Below are positions 1 to 5,082 of a stretch of DNA of 6,789 bases, one piece after another. The notes beneath the pieces were generated by a model. That model had not been told where the DNA came from, did no database searches, and worked only from the letters and a program-made list of their open reading frames with translations. This stretch comes from Chitinispirillaceae bacterium. Lineage in GTDB: Bacteria > Fibrobacterota > Chitinivibrionia > Chitinivibrionales > Chitinispirillaceae. The translations under genes and the position numbers were made by a program. Each line of letters starts with the position of its first letter. The stretch's first letter is position 1. Location: contig JAFGOU010000018.1 in the NCBI GenBank assembly GCA_016926315.1, positions 1 through 6,789 on the forward strand. Direction: 5' to 3'.

Positions 1-127
1 AGTACGCCTCGTCGCCGGCGTTCTGGGGAATCAGGATGCCGCCGAGCGACACTGCTCCGAGCAGCGCGAGGACGGCGACGAAGAATCCGCTGGACGCGAG
101 AATGGCGGGTATTTTTTTCAGGTTCAT
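1..127 (-). CDS. ResB-like cytochrome c biogenesis protein, N-terminal fragment (runs off the left edge)
   Basis: Only the first 42 codons are inside the window, read leftward from an ATG at 127-125. The peptide starts MNLKKIPAILASSG. It continues as one hydrophobic helix (about residues 7-33) and ends the visible part with GGILIPQNAGDEAY. A basic N-terminus, a first membrane helix and then an I-P-Q-N...E-Y segment just outside the membrane is the usual opening of ResB/Ccs1 proteins. Those proteins form the haem-handling complex of system II cytochrome c maturation together with a CcsA/ResC partner. This is recognition of a short motif, so the family call is tentative. No clear Shine-Dalgarno precedes the ATG (the upstream bases read CCCGGGCAAGCCG). 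No other in-frame Met lies inside the visible part. The gene is divergent from the NfeD-SPFH operon. Alternatively it is another membrane protein with a similar first helix. Confidence 0.62.
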   Translation of the reverse strand, partial: MNLKKIPAILASSGFFVAVLALLGAVSLGGILIPQNAGDEAY

Positions 128-147
128 CGGCTTGCCCGGGGTACGAT

Positions 148-177
148 AAGATACGACGGGGATCGCGCCGGAGTCCA
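148..177 (-). promoter_or_regulatory. weak candidate promoter for the leftward ResB-like gene
   Basis: On the minus strand TGGACT (177-172) and TATCTT (153-148) are separated by 18 bases. Each matches the sigma-70 consensus at four of six positions. Initiation would fall only about 14 bases before the ATG at 127, giving a very short leader that fits the lack of a Shine-Dalgarno. This is a weak match and could be chance. Confidence 0.2.
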
Positions 178-211
178 CAGCCCCTGCTCTTCCCCGCGCC
201 GGCGATGGAAG

Positions 212-241
212 TTGACTATTACTTCACGGGAAGGATATATT
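212..241 (+). promoter_or_regulatory. sigma-70-type promoter of the NfeD-SPFH operon
   Basis: The -35 element TTGACT (212-217) and the -10 element TATATT (236-241) each match the consensus at five of six positions and are 18 bases apart. The stretch is locally A+T-rich inside an otherwise G+C-rich intergenic region. Transcription would start near 248, about 46 bases before the NfeD ATG. No operator-like palindrome overlaps it, so constitutive expression is a reasonable guess. Confidence 0.6.
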
Positions 242-293
242 TTTCAGCAACGGCGTTTTATCGGGAGCAGTGTACCTTTTCAGGGGATCGCGG

Positions 294-725
294 ATGCACA
301 TAGAATGGTGGTACTGGATCATCGCGGGGGTGTTCATGCTCCTCTCCGAGGCGTTGACGCCCGGCGGATTTTACCTGCTGTTCATCGGGATCGCTGCCGT
401 CATCACCGGCGCGGTGAACCCGCTCATTCATACCGCGTGGGTGGAGATCGTGCTGTTTGCCGCCCTCTCCACGCTGAGCATCGCGTTGATGCGCAAGCCG
501 CTGGTGGAGCGGGTAAGGAAAGCGACACCGCAATCCGACGTGCCCGAATTCATCGGGGAGACGGCGCGGGCGGTGAGCGGTATTCCAGCCGGCAGAGAGG
601 GAAAGGTCGAAGTGCGGGGATCGGTATGGCAGGCAAGAAACGGCGGTGTCACCGACATAGCCCAGAATTCGCTGTGCGTTATTGCCGCGCGTGAGGGATT
701 GTCGTTCGTCGTGAAGCTGAAATAA
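294..725 (+). CDS. NfeD-family membrane protein, short form
   Basis: This is a 143-residue integral membrane protein. It has three hydrophobic helices (about residues 5-22, 26-42 and 48-66) with the NfeD-like turn SEALTPGGFYLLFIGI between the first two. A short charged linker follows, and then a C-terminal domain (about 86-143) with the NfeD OB-fold pattern IGETARAV...GREGKVEVRGSVWQA. Length and layout match the short YbbJ-like class rather than the long protease-fused class. NfeD proteins pair with SPFH/stomatin proteins in membrane domains, and the next gene is exactly such a partner. I chose the ATG at 294 because AGGGG (282-286) stands seven bases before it. An in-frame GTG at 270 lacks such a site. 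The strand following the expected conserved glycine near the C-terminus is degenerate (NSLCVIAAREGLSFVV). The family call is firm. The biochemical role of short NfeD proteins is only partly known. Confidence 0.9.
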   Translation: MHIEWWYWIIAGVFMLLSEALTPGGFYLLFIGIAAVITGAVNPLIHTAWVEIVLFAALSTLSIALMRKPLVERVRKATPQSDVPEFIGETARAVSGIPAGREGKVEVRGSVWQARNGGVTDIAQNSLCVIAAREGLSFVVKLK

Positions 726-744
726 CCATTCACCGGAGGTGCTT

Positions 745-1665
745 ATGAGCGGTGTGTTCGCGGTCGCAATTGTCATTGCCGTATTCGTGCTCATCGTTAT
801 CGCGAAAACGGCGGTCGTGGTGCCCCAGCAGAGCGCGTTCGTGGTGGAACGCCTCGGCCGTTACCGCGCCACGTTGAACGCCGGCTTCTACATCCTGCTT
901 CCCTTTTTCGACGCCATACGCTACCGCCACAGCCTCAAGGAGGAGGCGGTTGACATCGCGGAGCAGGTCTGCATCACGCGGGACAACGTTCAGGTCGCGG
1001 TGGACGGTATCCTGTACTTCAAGGTCGTTGACCCGCAGCTGGCCTCGTACGGCATCAGAAACCTGCTGTTCGCCCTGTCGCAGCTCGCGCAGACGACGCT
1101 CCGGTCCGAAATAGGGCGCATCGAGCTTGACCGTACCTTCGAGGAGCGTTCGCATATCAACATGCAGGTGGTGACGGAGCTTGACAAGGCGAGCGAATCG
1201 TGGGGGGTCAAGGTGTTCCGTTACGAGATCAAGAACATCACCCCGCCCCGGGACGTGCTCGCGGCCATGGAGAAGCAGATGAGGGCCGAACGGGAGAAAC
1301 GGGCGCTGATTCTCCAGTCGGAGGGAACCCGCGATGCCGCCATCAACAACGCGGAAGGCGACAAACAGCAGGTCATCAAAGCGTCGGAAGCCAATAAACA
1401 GCAGCGGATAAACGAGGCGGAAGGCCAGGCGGCCGCTATATTGACTGTTGCGAACGCGAACGCGGAAGGCATCCGCAAGGTGGCGGAATCAATAAAGGCC
1501 GCCGGCGGTTTTGAAGCGGTGCAGCTCAAGGTGGCGGAACAGTATATCGCCCAGTTCGGACAGATCGCAAAGCAGGGGAACACGCTGGTCATTCCATCGA
1601 ACCTCGCCGATGTCGCAGGCATCGTTGCCGCGGCCATGTCGACGATACAGAAGGCAAAAGCCTGA
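745..1665 (+). CDS. qmcA: SPFH/band-7 (stomatin-paraslipin) protein, QmcA-like
   Basis: This 306-residue protein is close to the usual length of the E. coli QmcA/paraslipin group. A single N-terminal membrane helix (about 4-21) leads into the SPFH domain (about 22-175). Typical segments there are VVPQQSAFVVERLGRY, AGFYILLPFFDAIRY and EIKNITPPRDVLAAMEKQM. A long Ala/Glu-rich coiled coil (about 170-250, with EREKRALILQSEG and repeated NAEGDKQ/NEAEGQA blocks) follows. The C-terminal stretch GNTLVIPSNLADVAGIVAAA is typical of paraslipins. Such proteins assemble into large ring or cage oligomers on the cytoplasmic membrane and organise membrane proteases and microdomains. The ATG at 745 is preferred: GGAGG (735-739) precedes it by five bases, whereas the in-frame GTG at 739 overlaps that site. 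The gene lies 19 bases after the NfeD stop, so the two are surely co-transcribed. Assignment to the family is secure. The symbol rests on resemblance rather than a computed orthology. Confidence 0.94.
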   Translation: MSGVFAVAIVIAVFVLIVIAKTAVVVPQQSAFVVERLGRYRATLNAGFYILLPFFDAIRYRHSLKEEAVDIAEQVCITRDNVQVAVDGILYFKVVDPQLASYGIRNLLFALSQLAQTTLRSEIGRIELDRTFEERSHINMQVVTELDKASESWGVKVFRYEIKNITPPRDVLAAMEKQMRAEREKRALILQSEGTRDAAINNAEGDKQQVIKASEANKQQRINEAEGQAAAILTVANANAEGIRKVAESIKAAGGFEAVQLKVAEQYIAQFGQIAKQGNTLVIPSNLADVAGIVAAAMSTIQKAKA

Positions 1666-1927
1666 GCATCGGATGCCCGCGTTCCGAAACGCTGTTCATG
1701 CGCGGGCTTGCGGACCGACGCTTCTGCGGCCGGCAAAAAAGCTGCGGGGGCCGCCAATGCAGCGGTTCTGAAAAGGCCGGTTGCGCCGTGTGGTAGCATC
1801 GCCTGATGTAAGAAAATGTTTTTCGCCACTTTTTTCCTTCAATATGATTCAGCGGCAATTATTTTTTTTAATCTGACGGGATATCGGCTCAGCACTGCAT
1901 ATCTTACCATTACCAAAAGGATAACGT
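1666..1927. other. 262-base intergenic region without a recognisable gene
   Basis: I see no supported gene and no rho-independent terminator here. The first half is G+C-rich and holds an inverted repeat GCGGCC (1726-1731) / GGCCGC (1749-1754) with a 17-base loop. It is not followed by a T run. The second half (from about 1808) becomes A+T-rich, with T runs at 1830-1835 and 1862-1869 that have no stable stem just before them. That half probably carries the symporter promoter. AAGGA (1917-1921) is the ribosome-binding site, six bases before the ATG at 1928. Confidence 0.6.
1843..1848 (+). promoter_or_regulatory. candidate -10 element for the symporter operon
   Basis: TATGAT (1843-1848) matches the -10 consensus at five of six positions in the A+T-rich leader, about 80 bases before the symporter ATG. 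No good -35 hexamer is found 16-18 bases upstream; the best is TTTCGC, which matches at three of six. If real, it would need an activator or another sigma factor. Confidence 0.22.
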
Positions 1928-3670
1928 ATGCCGCATATCGAGGTTGGCGCAGTAGATTATGCCATTATGGCCATTTATGTCGTGTTCGTGCTTATTATCG
2001 GGTGGGTGCTCAAGAGGCACATGAAGACGAGCGAGGACTTCCTTACTTCAGGCAAGTCAATCCCCGCATGGATAACCGGGCTCGCTTTCATCTCAACCAA
2101 TCTCGGCGCTCTCGAGGTCATGGGAATGGGCGCATCCGGGGCTAAATACGGCATCGCCACCGCACATTTCTACTGGGTCGGCGCGATTCCGGCCATGGTG
2201 TTCCTCGGCGTCTTCATGATGCCTTTTTACTACGGCTCAAAGGCCCGGTCGGTGCCCGAATACCTCAAGCTCCGTTTTGACGAGAAGACCAGGGGATTCA
2301 ACGCCATCTCCTTTGCCGTAATGACGATTTTTGCAAGCGGCATTTCCATGTTCGCCATGGCAAAGCTGATGCAGGTGCTGCTCGGATGGGATTTCAACTT
2401 CAGCATTCTTATGTCGGCGATTATCGTTCTTGTATATACGTTTCTCGGCGGATTGACTTCCGCTATTTACAACGAGGTACTCCAGTTTTTCCTGATCGTT
2501 GCCGGCCTTGTTCCGCTTGTTTTTCTCGGTCTCAAGGACGCGGGCGGATGGGCGGGAGTGCAGGAGCGCCTGCATGATGTCGCGCAGAACGCCCCTGCTA
2601 TCGTTGGGGCGGCCCAACCCTATGCAGCCGATGCCTGGACACGGAGCTGGGCGCATATGAGTTCGCCTTCGGCAAACCCCATGGGGATCGAATGGTTCGG
2701 GCTTGTCTTCGGGCTGGGATTCGTTCTTTCGTTCGGGTACTGGTGCACCAATTTCCTCGTGGTGCAGCGGGCAATGGCCGCCAAGTCGATGTCTGCCGCG
2801 CGAAATACCCCTCTTATCGGCGCCATTCCGAAGATGTTTATCCCTTTCCTCGTGATTCTGCCGGGTATGATTGCCATCGCACTTACAGCGCACAGCAGCG
2901 GAGCGAGCGGATTCACGCTTAAATTGCCGGACGGCTCAATGGATTACAATAATACGATCCCGCTGATGCTCGGCCATTACCTGCCGTCGGGAGTGCTCGG
3001 ACTGGGGCTTACCGCGCTTATCGCATCGTTCATGTCCGGCATGGCCGGCAACGTGACCGCGTTCAATACGGTCTGGACCTACGATATTTATCAGAGCTAC
3101 ATCAGACCAGGCCGGTCGGACCGCCACTATCTCAACATGGGAAAAATCGCGACCGTGTTCGGAACCATCGTAAGCATGGGAGCGGCGTATGTCGCGGCGA
3201 AATTCGATAATCTCATGGATTTTCTGCAGCTGGTATTTGCTTTCGTCAATGCCCCGCTTTTTGCGACCTTCCTGATCGGCATGTTCTGGAAAAGGGCCAC
3301 GGGCAACGGAGCATTTTTCGGATTGATTTCGGGAACGCTCGCCGCCGCAGTCCATCACGGGTTTACCCTTCCCGCTGCCGCGCACGCCGGCATCAAGGGA
3401 GGCTGGCTGGGCGTCATCGCGCATACCTATCCAAGCGAAATGGCGCAGAATTTCTGGACCGCCACCTTTGCATGGACGGTATGTTTCATCGCCACCATCC
3501 TTATTTCCATGGCGACACGGCGCAGAAAGACCGATGAAGATCTGAAAGGTTTGGTCTATTCGCTGACCCCGCGAATCAAGGAAACAGGTATACCGTGGTA
3601 TTCTCAGCCGGCTACGCTCGGCGTTATTGTCCTTGCTGTAGCGCTGGTTCTTAACATCATCTTCTGGTGA
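1928..3670 (+). CDS. sodium:solute symporter (SSS family), SGLT-like branch
   Basis: This 580-residue polytopic inner-membrane protein with about 14 hydrophobic segments is predicted to couple sodium entry to uptake of an organic solute. Family hallmarks are LTSGKSIPAWITGLAFISTN (40-59), SVPEYLKLRF (108-117), TFLGGLTSAIYNEVLQF (171-187), YWCTNFLVVQRAMAAKS (271-287), FLVILPGMIAI (307-317), IASFMSGMAGNVTAFNT (365-381) with YDIYQSYI (385-392), and FWKRATGNGAFFGLISG (453-469). Compared from memory with vSGLT/SGLT1, the sugar-site Asn (N58), Lys (K302) and Gln (Q434) are kept. The position of vSGLT Gln69 / SGLT1 His83 is Glu63, and the conserved Glu of the F/Y-E-W motif is Tyr82. In the Na2 site the first Ser is kept (S370) and the second is Gly371. 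The substrate is therefore unlikely to be plain galactose or glucose and remains unknown. AAGGA (1917-1921) supports the ATG at 1928. A small membrane protein follows after 16 bases. Confidence 0.95.
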   Translation: MPHIEVGAVDYAIMAIYVVFVLIIGWVLKRHMKTSEDFLTSGKSIPAWITGLAFISTNLGALEVMGMGASGAKYGIATAHFYWVGAIPAMVFLGVFMMPFYYGSKARSVPEYLKLRFDEKTRGFNAISFAVMTIFASGISMFAMAKLMQVLLGWDFNFSILMSAIIVLVYTFLGGLTSAIYNEVLQFFLIVAGLVPLVFLGLKDAGGWAGVQERLHDVAQNAPAIVGAAQPYAADAWTRSWAHMSSPSANPMGIEWFGLVFGLGFVLSFGYWCTNFLVVQRAMAAKSMSAARNTPLIGAIPKMFIPFLVILPGMIAIALTAHSSGASGFTLKLPDGSMDYNNTIPLMLGHYLPSGVLGLGLTALIASFMSGMAGNVTAFNTVWTYDIYQSYIRPGRSDRHYLNMGKIATVFGTIVSMGAAYVAAKFDNLMDFLQLVFAFVNAPLFATFLIGMFWKRATGNGAFFGLISGTLAAAVHHGFTLPAAAHAGIKGGWLGVIAHTYPSEMAQNFWTATFAWTVCFIATILISMATRRRKTDEDLKGLVYSLTPRIKETGIPWYSQPATLGVIVLAVALVLNIIFW

Positions 3671-3686
3671 TAATAAGGAGGCTTCG

Positions 3687-3920
3687 ATGCAGACCGATAT
3701 CCGTCTTCCGATAGGACTGCTGTTCACCATCATAGGCGCTGTAATAACTATTTTCGGCCTTGCCACTGGCGGGTCAAAGATATACGACGAGCATTCGTTG
3801 GGGATCAACATCAACATCTGGTCGGGTATTTGTCTTACGCTGTTCGGCGTGTGGATGCTGGTCATGGCCGTGCGCGCCCAGAAGAAGGGAAAAAATCCGG
3901 TCCAGGACAAGTCGCCGTAA
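3687..3920 (+). CDS. small two-helix membrane protein, probable symporter accessory subunit
   Basis: A 77-residue protein has two hydrophobic helices (about 7-27 and 42-62). They are joined by a polar loop (GGSKIYDEHSLGININIWSG) and followed by a basic tail (RAQKKGKN). The positive tail suggests both termini are cytoplasmic and the loop periplasmic. It has the strongest Shine-Dalgarno of the window, AAGGAGG (3675-3681), five bases before the ATG. It starts 16 bases after the symporter stop, so the two genes should be made together. Several SSS transporters have a small membrane partner encoded alongside (for example ActP with YjcH and PanF with YhdT). This protein does not visibly belong to either of those partner families, and the accessory role is inferred from position and topology. 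I recognise no named domain in it. The conserved-looking SLGININIWSG segment is the obvious candidate contact surface. Confidence 0.82.
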   Translation: MQTDIRLPIGLLFTIIGAVITIFGLATGGSKIYDEHSLGININIWSGICLTLFGVWMLVMAVRAQKKGKNPVQDKSP

Positions 3921-3973
3921 AATACTGCCCGGATGTGATGCCGTTTTTGTACGACAATAATTAACCTTTTCAT

Positions 3974-3978
3974 GGAGG
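3974..3978 (+). promoter_or_regulatory. ribosome-binding site that decides a TTG start
   Basis: GGAGG (3974-3978) overlaps the upstream in-frame ATG (3972-3974), so it cannot serve that codon. It stands five bases before an in-frame TTG (3984), the normal distance. No purine-rich site precedes 3972. The TTG start gives a typical lipoprotein signal peptide opening MRCALLLFL. Confidence 0.6.
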
Positions 3979-3983
3979 TTCTG

Positions 3984-4934
3984 TTGCGTTGTGCCCTTTT
4001 ATTGTTCCTTTCGTCAATAGTCGTGCTGTCCGGCGGATGCGCTTCCGCGAACAAGGGCGGGTGGAATGACGTAGGCGCCGGTGTCATGTCTAAATCGGCC
4101 ATGAGGCTTATTCCCGGGGGTACCTTTCAGATGGGTACGGAAAGCCAGGACATAATATGCAACGGGTGTTCGTGGGGAGAGCAGCCGGTACACAGCGTGA
4201 CGCTTTCACCGTTTTACCTTGACACGATCGAGGTGACGCAGGGCGATTTCAAATCTCTTATGGGAGTGAATCCGTCGAATTACCAGGAAGACCCGAGGAA
4301 TCCGGTTGAAATGGTCACCTGGTATGATGCGGTTCTTTACTGCAACGCCCGGAGCAAGCGCGATGGTTTTGATACGGTTTACCAGTTTACGGCCCTTTTC
4401 GGACAGCCGAGGAACGGTTCCGAGGGAGAGGGCTGCAGAAAGCTGCTGGGATTGAAAATCGATTTTTCAAAGAACGGGTATCGTCTTCCGACCGAGGCGG
4501 AGTGGGAGTATGCGTGCCGGGCCGGTACGACGACCGAGTTTTACTGGGGCAGGAATTATCTGTCGCTTACCGATGCGGATTCGCTGACGATAGACAGCAA
4601 TGCCGTCTGGTTCCACAGCCTTTATATTTACAGGGAATCAAAGCTTTTTGCCACGCTTCCGGTTGCGAGCAAGAAGCCGAACGCCTGGGGTTTGTATGAC
4701 ATGGCCGGGAACGTCTGGGAGTGGTGCAATGATTATAATGGAGATTATCCCGCCGAAGCGCAGGTTGATCCTGCCGGCCCTGATACGGCAAGCTCACGGA
4801 TTCTGCGCGGGGGTTCCTGGTGTGACCATATCGACAGCTATAATTTCCGGTTTCTTCGTTCGGCGTTTCGCAGCTCCGATTTTCCGGACTCGCGCACGAG
4901 TTTTCGCGGATTCAGGTGCGTTCGAAGGCCGTAA
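3984..4934 (+). CDS. lipoprotein with a formylglycine-generating-enzyme (FGE-sulfatase/SUMF1) domain, catalytic cysteines apparently absent
   Basis: From the TTG at 3984 this is a 316-residue protein. A signal peptide (1-18) ends VVLSGG before Cys19, the likely lipidation site. Ser at -3 makes the lipobox non-canonical. The rest is one FGE-sulfatase domain: IPGGTFQMGT (43-52), LDTIEVTQGDFKSLMG (79-94), NPVEMVTWYDAVLYCNARS (106-124), GYRLPTEAEWEYACRAGT (165-182), NAWGLYDMAGNVWEW (233-247), ILRGGSW (273-279) and GFRCVR (309-314). True FGEs use two cysteines (336 and 341 in human SUMF1) to turn a sulfatase Cys into formylglycine. Aligning back from GFRC puts Phe288 and Ser293 at those positions, so this copy is probably not an oxidase of that type. 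The fold also serves hydroxylases, EgtB-like enzymes and binding proteins. The domain is certain and its activity unknown. It lies 63 bases after the small membrane gene, with no terminator between. An ATG at 3972 is the alternative start. Confidence 0.9.
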   Translation: MRCALLLFLSSIVVLSGGCASANKGGWNDVGAGVMSKSAMRLIPGGTFQMGTESQDIICNGCSWGEQPVHSVTLSPFYLDTIEVTQGDFKSLMGVNPSNYQEDPRNPVEMVTWYDAVLYCNARSKRDGFDTVYQFTALFGQPRNGSEGEGCRKLLGLKIDFSKNGYRLPTEAEWEYACRAGTTTEFYWGRNYLSLTDADSLTIDSNAVWFHSLYIYRESKLFATLPVASKKPNAWGLYDMAGNVWEWCNDYNGDYPAEAQVDPAGPDTASSRILRGGSWCDHIDSYNFRFLRSAFRSSDFPDSRTSFRGFRCVRRP

Positions 4935-4937
4935 AAG

Positions 4938-4985
4938 GGTGACAAGGGGACGGCGCTATAAGGTGACAAGGGGACGGTGCTATAA
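4938..4985 (+). repeat. two head-to-tail copies of a 24-base repeat
   Basis: Copies lie at 4938-4961 and 4962-4985, directly abutting, and differ at one base only (C at 4954 against T at 4978). The core is GGTGACAAGGGGACGG followed by a GCTATAA end. The array begins four bases after the stop codon of the FGE-like gene. The core resembles, from memory, G-rich intergenic repeats built on GGTGACA and GGGGAC that are dispersed in many diderm genomes, sometimes with REP-associated transposases. No inverted partner (CCGTCCCCTTGTCACC) and no transposase gene is present here. Confidence 0.85.
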
Positions 4986-4986
4986 T
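4978..4986 (+). promoter_or_regulatory. extended -10 promoter element (TGnTATAAT) before the large lipoprotein gene
   Basis: TGCTATAAT (4978-4986) is a perfect extended -10 box at the end of the second repeat copy. It is about 97 bases before the ATG at 5083. No -35 hexamer stands 16-18 bases upstream, which extended -10 promoters can do without. A start near 4993 would give a leader of about 90 A+T-rich bases. The first repeat copy has CGCTATAAG instead and lacks the element. Confidence 0.45.
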
Positions 4987-5025
4987 ACGATTTAACGTTT
5001 CATTGTTTTCGCAGTTATATTTATC

Positions 5026-5035
5026 CAACATGTTG
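5026..5035. promoter_or_regulatory. short perfect palindrome, possible operator
   Basis: CAACATGTTG (5026-5035) is a 10-base perfect palindrome in the A+T-rich leader between the extended -10 element and the ribosome-binding site of the large lipoprotein gene. It could bind a dimeric regulator. A ten-base palindrome also arises by chance, and no second copy is seen in the window. Confidence 0.15.
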
Positions 5036-5082
5036 CATGATATTGCCATATGTTTATGACTCACGTTTTAAAAGGAGGCGCG

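Noticed and set aside
1726..1754. Inverted repeat GCGGCC / GGCCGC as a terminator of the SPFH operon
   Set aside because: The stem is only six base pairs with a 17-base loop, and no T run follows it.
1221..1829. 202-codon open frame on the minus strand over the SPFH gene
   Set aside because: It is the antisense of the Ala-rich coiled coil, giving low-complexity Ala/Ser sequence. No family features are present.
1812..1835. GAAAA/TTTTC hairpin followed by T6 as a terminator
   Set aside because: The stem is five A+T-rich pairs and would be too weak. The T run does not follow it directly.
2936..4102. 388-codon open frame on the minus strand
   Set aside because: It lies opposite the symporter end, the small membrane gene and the FGE-like gene start, crossing their boundaries. 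Its peptide is rich in Arg, His and Pro with no domain, as expected from antisense of G+C-rich coding DNA.
4938..4985. The two repeat copies as the beginning of a CRISPR array
   Set aside because: The copies abut with no spacer between them, and no cas gene is near.
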